This document shows positions 6,993 to 14,120 of a DNA stretch of 15,435 nucleotides, one piece after another. The stretch's first letter is position 1, and the number at the start of each line of letters is the position of its first letter. Below the pieces are notes generated by a model, which saw only the letters and a program-made list of their open reading frames with translations, searched no databases and had not been told where the DNA came from. Origin of the DNA: Allomyces macrogynus ATCC 38327 (lineage: Eukaryota > Blastocladiomycota > Blastocladiomycetes > Blastocladiales > Blastocladiaceae); assembly GCA_000151295.1 (NCBI GenBank), contig GG745361.1, forward strand, positions 98,480-113,914, given 5' to 3'. A program made the position numbers and the translations under genes.

Positions 6993-7781
6993 ATGTTCAC
7001 TGTGAAAGCACTTGACAACCAGGCCCACTGAGGGGGTCCCTATTTGGTCCCGAAGATACCAGCAACAGTGTGTATGTTGGGGCCCAAAGCAGCGGGCAAG
7101 TCCACAACGGCCCTCAACATGATTTTGTCACTGCAGTGTTGGCGACACTGTTTCTCGAAAATTTACGTCTTTTCGCCCACCTCACACCTTGACCCAAAGT
7201 GGCAACAGCTTACTGAGACGCCTGTCCTCAAACACGACCCAAAAGCCCCCTACAACCCGGAGCTGCTCGCTGTGTCGCGCGACTGCTTTATTCACGAGGT
7301 GGACGAAATGGAGGCCAAATTAAAGGAAATCGCCATGCTCCAGGACCCGGAGAAGCGCGACTTTACAAAGCACCCTGGGACCATTGACAACATTCTCATT
7401 GTGCTAGATGACATTGCAGGCACCAAATTTGCCCGCTCGCGCTTCCTCGACAGCTTCATTGCACTGTCACGCCATCGAAAGTGCTCCATGATTATGTCAG
7501 TGCAGCTGTTCAAGGCCATTTCGCCACTTGCTCGCAATAACATGTCATACTATGTGCTATTCGAGACGTACAATAAAAACGAGCTCCGGACCATTTATGA
7601 TGCATGCGGAGGTCCATTCACGTGGGAAGAGTTTCTGGCAGTGTGCAACGAAATTTTTGCAACACCACATGCCACGTTGAACATCAACATGCAGAATCCA
7701 GGCGTCAGGTATCGTTACAACAATTCATTCCACTCGTTTATTATGCGAGAACAGCATCAACAGGAAGACGAATACTCGTAA
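6993..7781 (+). pseudogene. FtsK/HerA (A32-like) genome-packaging ATPase with early in-frame stop
   Basis: Packaging ATPases of this family pump DNA into preformed capsids. The intact part (7044-7781) shows Walker A GPKAAGKST, Walker B ILIVLDDIAG, and the following SVQ (sensor-like) and arginine-bearing helices in the usual order. Its length of about 245 residues fits virophage and PLV homologues. The frame has no ATG at its apparent beginning: 7044 is a TTG. The natural ATG is 6993, just after the previous gene, but TGA at 7029-7031 interrupts it after 12 codons. Internal initiation at ATG 7074, three bases before the Walker A glycine context, would keep all motifs but lose the N-terminal strand. 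So this is either a recent nonsense allele or a gene using an unusual start. Other genes here use TGG for Trp, so recoding of TGA is unlikely. Confidence 0.85.
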
Positions 7782-7784
7782 TTT

Positions 7785-7806
7785 TTTTTCTTGTGACTTT
7801 GTAAAC
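7785..7806 (+). promoter_or_regulatory. Putative capsid-gene promoter motif
   Basis: TTTTTCTTGT (7785-7794), seven bases, TAAAC (7802-7806), then ATG at 7815. Sequence and spacing match the site before the recombinase exactly. The upstream T run also directly follows the ATPase stop, so it could serve in 3'-end formation as well. Confidence 0.5.
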
Positions 7807-7814
7807 ACCCCAAC

Positions 7815-9140
7815 ATGACTTCACCCGTGACTAACTTTGCCAATGTTCTCCCGACGTCACTTGGCAAGGAGATGATTTACACTCCGCCCAAGCAGGCGCC
7901 AGTTGCTGACCGCATGACCATCAAATTCCCGTGCACACAGGGTTCTGCATTCTCTGCATCTGGCAATGGTCTTGGTTCGACCATCCGTTTCCAGATTCCG
8001 GCTGTGAACAAGATTGTGGACTTGTCGGCTGGTGTGCGTTTTTCGTTCAAGGCCTCGACGTACAAGGACGCAGCGTGCACTCAGCCCACGACTGCTGGTG
8101 CTCCAGAGACGTACTTTACCGAAGGTATCCACTCGTGTGTTCAACGCCTTCGTGTGCTTAGTTCCTCTGACCAGTTGCTTGAAGACGTTGACGGGTATGG
8201 CTTACTTTCACGGATGTTGAGTGACGCCACTGTCCCATCCGCGCTCAAGACCACAGTGCTGTCAATTGGCCAGGGCTATGGCGACCCTGTGCACCGCTCG
8301 GGCTCAAACCGCCAGTTCATGTTCCCACTGCACTCTGCTCTCCTGACCCAGGACCGCTGGCTCAACCTCAAGCACACTTCGGGCCCCATCATTGAAATTA
8401 CGCTCGCTGAGCCCAAGGCTTGCATGATTAACACCACGGGCACAGTTGGTGGCTATGTGGTCAGTGAGCCATACCTTATGGTCGACACAGTGACCCCCCA
8501 CGCTGCCCAGCTTGCTCAACTCGATGCTGCATGGGCCTCAGCTGGTGGCGTCATGTTCACTGGTACCACGTGGGCACGCAAGACTCCTGCCTTTGTCACC
8601 CCCACAGGCTCGATTGTCGTGTCGGACCGTCACAGCATGCAGAAATGCATCCTTGCAGCATTCCGCACGCCCCAGTACCATGGCAAGGCCAACGTGGACC
8701 CCCTGGCTCGCGGTCTGCCCATCACGAGTTACCAAATCAAGAACGCCGATGAGATGGTCCAGCTGCGTCCCATTGACTGCACAGGCTATGCCCCAGAGGC
8801 CCTGCATGAGCTTGAGGTCTTTGCAAAGGGCCACACTGTTGGTGAACTGACACCTGCCAAGTGGATTGACCGTGGCTATGTCTCAGGCGGCGCGTTTGTG
8901 CCACCTCAGGGTCAGTTCATCCTTGCACGCACCTTTGAGACCTCCTCGCTCATCTCAGGTTCAGACAAGGCCAAGAAGTCGGGTGTCGACCTCGAGATTC
9001 TCACGACTGGTGACCCCTTCCCAGTTGACAACACCCTTGGCACTGTTGCCTATCGCTGCGATGTCTTTGTTGGCTACGTGACCTCGATTTCCTTCAATGC
9101 TGACGGCTCAGTGGATGTCTTCAATTTATTTTCTTGTTAG
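7815..9140 (+). CDS. Candidate double jelly-roll major capsid protein
   Basis: This intact 441-residue protein is the best major-capsid candidate: it is beta-rich, lacks transmembrane segments, and sits directly after the packaging ATPase and before the penton-like gene, the usual morphogenesis order. Elements reminiscent of Polinton/virophage-type capsid proteins include VDLSAGVRFSFKA (68-80), RLRVLSSSDQLLEDVDGYGL (111-130), RQFMFPLHSALL (166-177) and PIIEITLAEP (191-200), followed by a second beta-rich half from about residue 205. This is family-pattern recognition, not a database match. The length is at the short end for double jelly-roll capsids. The ATG at 7815 follows a strong shared promoter motif. 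The final codons (TTTTCTTGT-TAG) overlap the promoter motif of the next gene. Confidence 0.65.
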   Translation: MTSPVTNFANVLPTSLGKEMIYTPPKQAPVADRMTIKFPCTQGSAFSASGNGLGSTIRFQIPAVNKIVDLSAGVRFSFKASTYKDAACTQPTTAGAPETYFTEGIHSCVQRLRVLSSSDQLLEDVDGYGLLSRMLSDATVPSALKTTVLSIGQGYGDPVHRSGSNRQFMFPLHSALLTQDRWLNLKHTSGPIIEITLAEPKACMINTTGTVGGYVVSEPYLMVDTVTPHAAQLAQLDAAWASAGGVMFTGTTWARKTPAFVTPTGSIVVSDRHSMQKCILAAFRTPQYHGKANVDPLARGLPITSYQIKNADEMVQLRPIDCTGYAPEALHELEVFAKGHTVGELTPAKWIDRGYVSGGAFVPPQGQFILARTFETSSLISGSDKAKKSGVDLEILTTGDPFPVDNTLGTVAYRCDVFVGYVTSISFNADGSVDVFNLFSC

Positions 9141-9150
9141 ATAGTTAAAC
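9128..9150 (+). promoter_or_regulatory. Putative promoter motif overlapping the capsid stop
   Basis: ATTTTCTTGT (9128-9137), eight bases, TAAAC (9146-9150), then ATG at 9159. It is the third copy of the motif seen before the recombinase and capsid genes, here embedded in the last capsid codons. Confidence 0.45.
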
Positions 9151-9158
9151 CCCCTCCC

Positions 9159-9413
9159 ATGAACATCCGCTCAATTTGGACCTCATTCAAGCTTGCCCTT
9201 GCAGCTTATGGGCATCACCTCATGAACAACTTCAAGAACATTACTTATGGTATTCGTGAGGTAGCCCGTTTTGCAGCTGTCATTCCTCCACTGGCTGGTC
9301 CTGCTGCATTCGTGACCAGTGCCACCAACATTGCGGATGACATTTATGACCTCTTTGACGCATGGTCAGGTACAAGCCCCTCGGACAGTGGTGGAACAGC
9401 AGGAGGCGTGTAA
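9159..9413 (+). CDS. Small hydrophobic protein, possible minor virion protein
   Basis: This 84-residue protein has no recognised family. The N-terminal half is amphipathic and basic. The middle (FAAVIPPLAGPAAFVTSATN, about residues 38-57) is hydrophobic with glycines and prolines, so it could be a membrane-active or single-pass segment. The C-terminus is short, acidic, then Gly/Ser-rich. Lying between the capsid and penton-like genes and sharing their promoter motif, it is likely a small virion protein such as a cement or membrane-lytic peptide. That is inferred from context only. Confidence 0.55.
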   Translation: MNIRSIWTSFKLALAAYGHHLMNNFKNITYGIREVARFAAVIPPLAGPAAFVTSATNIADDIYDLFDAWSGTSPSDSGGTAGGV

Positions 9414-9414
9414 A

Positions 9415-9435
9415 TTTTTTCTCAGATAGCTTTAA
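9415..9435 (+). promoter_or_regulatory. Relaxed copy of the element promoter motif
   Basis: TTTTTTCTCAGATAGCTTTAA immediately before ATG 9436 keeps the T run plus CT and a TTTAA box, and shares AGATAG with the site at 9139-9144. It is weaker than the other three copies. Confidence 0.35.
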
Positions 9436-10221
9436 ATGTCAGTCCCTCGCATCAAATATATCACCGTGTGCTCCAAGGACCTGGAGAATGGGGTCTCATG
9501 GCGCCTCCCACATGCCATCCAGACCCGGGGCATTCGAGTGGTCAGTGCCATGATTCCCAACACATGGTACAACATCACTGAGACCAACAATATACTCTAT
9601 ATTCGTGCCAACTATAACTATAACTATTATGAGGGTGGTGTTATGGTGCCTGCTGCATATTACACTCCACAATCACTCTGCGACAAGCTCACAGAACTGC
9701 TCAACAACAACAATGCCGAATTTAACTGGAGGGGGACGTGGTCCGTGACCTGGAACTCGTCCACCAGTCGTGTCACCATCGCCAACAGTGACATGCACTT
9801 CCGTAATTGGCGCAACAAGCCAAATAGCATCCATCGAAATCTCGGATTTGGCACTGAGCCTTGGTCGGACGATAGCGTGAATATTACTGGTATTGCCGGC
9901 TATTCAATAACTGGTGATTACGCCATCGGCCTAGCCCGCATTGAGACGATTCACCTCAAGTCCAACCTCGGAACCATGTTGGCAGACTACACCCACTCGT
10001 CCTTCCCCAATGGTGGCTCACTCATGGCGTCTTTCCATGTGCAGGGCGGTTGGGGTCAATCATTCGTATAACAGAACTCGTCCAGTGAATTCTTCAACTT
10101 TGATTCGAAAGCCATCACTGAGGAAGTCACGGAAATTGAGCTTGAACTGTGTGATGACAAGCTGCGACCCATCAACTTCAATGGCCACAACTGGACCATC
10201 CAGCTCGCGTTCCTGACCTAA
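9436..10221 (+). pseudogene. Minor capsid (penton-like) protein interrupted by an in-frame TAA
   Basis: The first 211 codons encode a beta-rich protein with a layout found in minor capsid/penton-like proteins of virophages and PLVs: IRVVSAMIPNTWYNI, YYTPQSLCDKLTELLN, then VTWNSSTSRVTIAN and NLGFG. TAA at 10069-10071 then stops it. The same frame continues without another stop for 49 codons to TAA 10219-10221, and this segment holds the family-like ending (IELELCDD, then INFNGHNWTIQLAF). The stop therefore truncates a formerly single gene by a nonsense change. The codons after the TAA do not match the common CARYYA readthrough context. Penton-like proteins form the capsid vertices; loss of the last strands would probably abolish folding. 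An AT-rich, motif-like leader precedes the ATG. Confidence 0.7.
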
Positions 10222-10251
10222 TGAAAATTTATTTTTGATTGTATATAGTAA

Positions 10252-10368
10252 ATGCTCGGCTTTGAAGTTGCGATTCTGTGCGTGAACATCGCCATCCTCC
10301 TGTCGCAGTTTGCCATCATTGGCTACAATGCCCGCCACAACAAGGGCCGCAAATTTAATCGCGACTAA
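10252..10368 (+). CDS. 38-residue single-pass membrane protein
   Basis: ATG at 10252 opens a short frame ending in TAA at 10366-10368. Residues 5-24 (EVAILCVNIAILLSQFAIIG) are a clear hydrophobic helix, followed by a short basic tail (RHNKGRKFNRD), the pattern of a tiny type-III or tail-anchored membrane protein. TATATAGTAA precedes the start. It fits the series of short genes spaced about 30 bases apart behind the capsid gene. Function is unknown; an inner-membrane or viroporin-like virion component is possible. Confidence 0.55.
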   Translation: MLGFEVAILCVNIAILLSQFAIIGYNARHNKGRKFNRD

Positions 10369-10426
10369 GTCTAAACGCAAACGCACATGTGCCTCGTTTT
10401 TTTATTCAGACTCAAAGACAAAGGCA

Positions 10427-10588
10427 ATGAAGGTTCTCGGGGCGTCAACTCAAAACCTCCACGGGCAGGAGCCAAAGACAGTGGAGCAACCACCCAGAAC
10501 AACCAACCAGAGAACCCGGCCAGTCTTCCCTACAGCAGTCCGCATTCAGCTCAAGCCCGGCGAAGTCTACCGCCTATCCTTTAACTAA
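10427..10588 (+). CDS. Short hypothetical protein
   Basis: ATG at 10427 gives 53 residues. The first half is polar, Gln/Pro/Thr-rich and likely disordered. The end (VFPTAVRIQLKPGEVYRLSF) looks like two beta strands. A T-rich stretch (TTTTTTTATTCAG, from about 10398) lies upstream as for other element genes. The frame is also open further upstream, overlapping the previous gene, but that part looks non-coding. A competing frame from 10387 has worse composition. There are no homologues I recognise. Confidence 0.4.
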   Translation: MKVLGASTQNLHGQEPKTVEQPPRTTNQRTRPVFPTAVRIQLKPGEVYRLSFN

Positions 10589-10619
10589 CCGTGTCTCGCA
10601 CACTGCACGGAAACCATTC

Positions 10620-10841
10620 GTGCAATGTGTATTCATTCATTCATATCGTGGAGGTCGTGGAGGGTCATTTTCCTGGCGTGTCCAGTTGGAGCGGGCTACT
10701 ACAACAATGGTCCCACAAACGTTGCAGAGGTACTCGACGTATATCACAAAGTTGGGCACGCGTGTGCACCACTTGGGTGGCACTGAACAGACACAGCTGA
10801 CTGGCGTCTGGTTTATGGAGTTCATGGTGTTCATGGTTTAG
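10620..10841 (+). CDS. Doubtful hypothetical ORF at the end of the gene cluster
   Basis: A 73-codon frame. Residues about 30-62 (MVPQTLQRYSTYITKLGTRV and on to LTGVW) look protein-like. The last part repeats FMVFM from a short duplicated TTCATGGT sequence. An internal ATG at 10707 is an alternative start. It may be a real small gene, a remnant, or chance; no motif supports a role. Confidence 0.25.
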   Translation: MQCVFIHSYRGGRGGSFSWRVQLERATTTMVPQTLQRYSTYITKLGTRVHHLGGTEQTQLTGVWFMEFMVFMV

Positions 10842-10886
10842 CACATGGCAAGAAAACTTTGGTGGCTGTCCGAAAATAGGTCCAGT

Positions 10887-11141
10887 GGACATAGTTGGGT
10901 AAACTATGTCCAGGTGTGTCCACTCTAAATGGCCGCCCAGACCCATGGACACACTGGACACACTGGACACACTTCAATTGATGTTCAGAAAATATAAAAA
11001 AAGGGGGATGTGTGCAGATTGTGCACATCTTCTCCCCCCTTTTTCTATAGCCATCTATTTTTTCAACCCTGTCCAGTGTGTCCAGTGTGTCAAAACCTAT
11101 CTGGGAGGCCATTTGGAGTGGACACACCCTGGACATAGTTT
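10887..11141. repeat. Nested inverted repeat (foldback-like), about 255 bases
   Basis: Outer arms pair AAACTATGTCCAGG (from 10901) with CCTGGACATAGTTT (to 11141) and extend inwards through GTGTGTCCACTC / GAGTGGACACAC, AAATGGCC / GGCCATTT and tandem copies of GGACACACT / AGTGTGTCC. The centre (about 11010-11040) is a C/G-rich hairpin around GTGCACATC. A separate perfect dyad, GGACATAGTT-GGGTA-AACTATGTCC, sits at 10887-10911. This could be a miniature inverted-repeat element, an element terminus or a strong structured RNA. No protein-coding content is credible here. Confidence 0.7.
10947..10972. repeat. Short tandem repeat of GGACACACT
   Basis: Three consecutive copies of a nine-base unit (GGACACACT) lie in the left arm of the foldback. 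The right arm carries the complementary AGTGTGTCC units around 11070-11091. Slippage in such units could explain small length differences between arms. Confidence 0.6.
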
Positions 11142-11225
11142 GCCAAAGTGTGTCCACAAACCTTCCCAACCCGTCTCCAACCATTCGCCGAACCCCCTGG
11201 CCCCAAGGGCAGCTGCGCTGCCCGC

Positions 11226-11514
11226 GCGTGGACCTAGGTCCCAGACAGAAGTTCCTAGGTCCCAATTCCCAGTCAAACCATCCCCAGTACCCTTTCTGAG
11301 ACTTGCTCGTGGTACATATCCCCAAATTCCATTCCCCGACTGGCGTGGACCTAGGTCCCAGAATTCCTGTCCAGGTCCTCAGGCTTACAGGGGCATGTCG
11401 AGAACCATTAATCGAAGTGGCCGCGGTGGGGGTTCATCGAGGTGGTGGTCCTGGAGCGGCGTGGACCTAGGACAGCATTTTTACTTAGGGTTGGACCTAG
11501 GGCAGGGTCCTAGG
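11226..11514. repeat. Cluster of CCTAGG palindromes and 20-base direct repeats
   Basis: Six CCTAGG sites lie in 290 bases (starting at 11233, 11254, 11350, 11466, 11496 and 11509). GCGTGGACCTAGG occurs three times at 11226, 11343 and 11459, spaced 117 and 116 bases. The first two copies are identical over 20 bases and each holds the 12-base perfect palindrome GGACCTAGGTCC. Apart from this cluster and the pair at 400-425 I noticed no CCTAGG in the window. No gene is visible in this stretch. Confidence 0.7.
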
Positions 11515-11548
11515 GCACATGTGGCGCAGACCTTGAGGTCCGCGCCAG

Positions 11549-14120
11549 CGTCAACCTGAAACGACCAAAACCGAGGATGACACGCTGTTGAAGTCAGAGC
11601 TCGTCGTGATTGACGATATTTTTAAGACCAATGGCGACGCTCGTTCAGACTTGCTCAGTTTACTCGATCAGCGCGTACTTGGCCAGGGATCAGCTCAGTT
11701 GCATTGTGTCGCGGCCACGTCCAACGAAGTACTGTGTGACCCCGACCATGCGCGGCTCTTCGATCGGTTCCCGCTGCGCGTTTTTGTCGATGGGCTCGAC
11801 GACGAGCCGCTTGATCTCCTGCTGGACAAATTGCGCCCTCTGGGCTGGAATCGCACTGCAGCGCGAACCGCGGCCAGTGTGACCAAACTTGACCTCAAGA
11901 CCGACGTGTACGCGCTCCTGGACGCGCTCGACGAGGTGCCCGTGCCGCCTTTACCCGCTCCCGTCAAGGCTATGATTCTCGACCAAATCCACTTTGCCAA
12001 CTGTCTCGACCTGGCGGGTGAAGCAGCGCCACGGTCCACGGTCGTGCAGACGCAGTCGCGCGAACTGTTTTGCAGCAACGTGATCACGAACCGTGGTGTT
12101 GTTGCGTTCTCGGGCATTTTGCGCGTCATTGCTTTTTTGCACGGCCGCGGCGTGACTCCATGCATCCTCGACGTGTTTCCTCTCAAGTACATGTCGTGGC
12201 ACACTATGGCGCAGCGCAAGGCTGTGACCAACGACATGCTCGGAAAGTTGCGCGACGCTCTGTCTGCGCTCGTCGGGGAGCAGGGCGTCAAGTGGGTCTA
12301 CGACGCGATTTGCGCGAACCTGTTTATTCCCAATGCCGTCAAGGCTGCGCTCTACTCGGAGATTCTCGCCGACATGGTGCACGCTGGGCTGGTGGACGCG
12401 GTCGCAGACCTCCTTCAGCACTCGGAAGTGGATCCGTCGCGCAACAATGGCCGACTGCTGCAGGCGGCCATGGACGGGCAGCATCCCACAATCTTGACCT
12501 TGCTGCGGCTCGACGAGCGCATTGATACGTGCGCGCTGGATCAACAAGAGGAAGAGGAGGCGTGCCGGCTCGCGGATTATGACGTGGAGACTCATAGTGT
12601 GGAGGCGAGCGGGAGCGACGACGAAGAAGAGACGCGGGGACTCGCAGTTCCAGCTGAGGCCGAGGTGGGCCAGGCTACGACCAGGGAGGAGAGTGCGGTA
12701 ACCGACGTGGCGCGCGAAGACGGCGCGCAGCAAATTGCGGTGCAGGTGGAGAGGCAGGAGCAGGACCTATCCATCGTGGCGGGTGAAGACGATGTGTGCG
12801 AAAGGGCGCGGGTGGAAAAGCAGGGCCAAGACGTGGACGAGGAGCATGTGCTCGAGCTGGCGGAGAAGATGCTCGATGGGACCAGTGCGCCCGATTTGCC
12901 GGCATTGCAGCGCCTGAGCACTCTCGCAAGCCGACGAGGTACCTACGCGGCGTTGTCGGGCGGAATCTTCGCCGTTCTCACTTGTCTCTTGATTCCGCCA
13001 TTTCCTAGACGACCTGATCACGCTCTCGGCGGCAAAGGTGTTCCACGGCCGGCACGTCGGAGAACCCGACTGGATCATTCCCATGACCGATCCGACAAGT
13101 TCCATGGGTGAGGTGCTGCGAGTCCGGGTGTGCTGGCTCAATGTATGTCTCCTCCCTTCCATCCACCGTCTTCTCGTCGACCCAGATTCGGGTATTCTCT
13201 GACGCAGTCCGGCATCTGTTCAGATATCGACTACGGCACTCTTGGTCCCCAGCGGCTCGTGGGAGCTGAGTGTGCGTCTCAGGTCGCCGTCCTACATGCT
13301 TCCGAAAATCAACGTCGAAGTCAATATCCAAGCTCCCGTCATCGGCCCTGAAAACCAACTCGGGTGGGAGTCGCGCACGCTCTGCGTCGATGACATTCAG
13401 CTGCCAGCCACGGACGGCCAGTACGTGCAATGGCGCGTCCCGATTGAACCAATCCACGTCGAGTCAGCGCTCGGGTTCAACAAGCTGGTGTTGCGCCTGA
13501 TGAAGATGCCGAACGTGTATCTCTTCGACGACCTGTTATTGGACACGGTCGAGGTGCGCAGCCTGCGCAGCGTGTGGAGCGCGGCACCGATTGGCGGCTC
13601 GTTGTCTGCGCTCGATGATTTACCGCCGATTCTCTCCAAGCTTGGCAAGATTGCCGCGTCCGCGTCCATGTCCAACACGCCCGTCTTTGTTGCTCCCGCA
13701 CTGATCGCCGGCGCTCAGTCGCGCTTTGTCGATCCTCTCCACCCTGACGATCGCACGATTCGGGACCCGCGGTGGGACGATCTTTCCGCGACTGACGCGC
13801 CTACTCGGCCGCACGTTGAGGTCGGGCAGCCCACGCGCCCATGGCGGCCGGCACCCGGCTCGCACATTGTCATGGACGACGTGGACCGGGCACATCAACA
13901 GCTGAACGTGCGCGCGCTCGCAAACGTCGGGCGCATTATACGGGGTCCCGCCGGAGAGCATGATGAGGAATTCCCGCCGCCGCCGTACGAACCGCGTGAT
14001 TCGGCGCGGGAAGGGGCCGTTCCGGACCTGGAACGGTCCAATTCAGAAATGGAGGAGGATGTTCCGGACATGGAGGAGGATGTTCCGGACATGGAGGAGG
14101 CTGCACCATGCCTAGAATAG
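11549..14120 (+). CDS. Host MoxR/RavA-like AAA+ protein, N-terminal half missing; exons 11549-12938, 13009-13142, 13224-14120
   Basis: The first visible exon contains the second half of a MoxR-type AAA+ domain: Walker B ELVVIDDIFK, the helix SDLLSLLDQR, sensor-1 VAATSNE and the arginine-finger strip LFDRFPLRVFVD. No Walker A (GxxGxGKS) is found upstream in any forward frame, so the ATP-binding half is missing. A helical region and an ankyrin-like stretch (LLQHSEVDPSRNNGRLLQAA and following) come next, then a Glu-rich linker. Two short GT-AG introns (70 and 81 bases) keep the frame. Exons 2-3 encode a beta-rich domain weakly reminiscent of plant PP2-like modules (GEVLRVRVCWL). The C-terminus is acidic and low-complexity. 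The exon start is set at a possible AG acceptor (11547-11548); the frame is open from 11537, has no ATG, and 11588 is only a TTG. The cellular role is unknown. Codon use is clearly GC-richer than in the viral genes. Confidence 0.65.
12939..13008 (+). other. Predicted intron 1 of the AAA+ gene
   Basis: GTACCT at 12939 follows CGACGAG. The intron is 70 bases long and ends TTTCCTAG at 13008 after a pyrimidine-rich stretch. Removing it joins the frame of exon 1 to the frame of exon 2 across a split GAC codon, whereas reading through gives a low-quality sequence to a stop at 13111. Confidence 0.65.
13143..13223 (+). other. Predicted intron 2 of the AAA+ gene
   Basis: Donor GTATGT at 13143 and acceptor CTGTTCAG at 13223 define an 81-base intron in phase 0. 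The junction connects the end of exon 2 (VCWLN) to ISTTALLVPSGSW in exon 3, a continuous beta-rich sequence. The ATG at 13242 is therefore probably internal, not a gene start. Confidence 0.65.
14049..14100 (+). repeat. 21-base coding tandem repeat
   Basis: About 2.5 copies of a 21-base unit encoding MEEDVPD lie at the acidic C-terminus of the AAA+ protein. It is a simple in-frame expansion that keeps the reading frame. Confidence 0.85.

Noticed and set aside
7029..7031. Alternative genetic code with TGA read as Trp
   Set aside because: The many Trp positions in the intact genes use TGG and none of the long intact frames contains TGA, so a single lesion is simpler.
10069..10071. Ciliate-like code with TAA as Gln
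   Set aside because: No other long frame contains internal TAA, and several genes (ATPase, small membrane protein) end with TAA at sensible places.
10947..11091. CRISPR-like array
   Set aside because: The repeats are contiguous nine-base units and inverted arms without unique spacers.
10906..11559. A 217-residue open frame through the inverted repeat and CCTAGG cluster
   Set aside because: Its translation simply mirrors the nucleotide repeats (for example DTLDTLDTL) and both strands are similarly open, so it is not a credible protein.
13242..13244. ATG at 13242 as the start of a separate gene
   Set aside because: A good AG acceptor at 13223 and phase-compatible splicing from exon 2 make it an internal methionine of the AAA+ gene.
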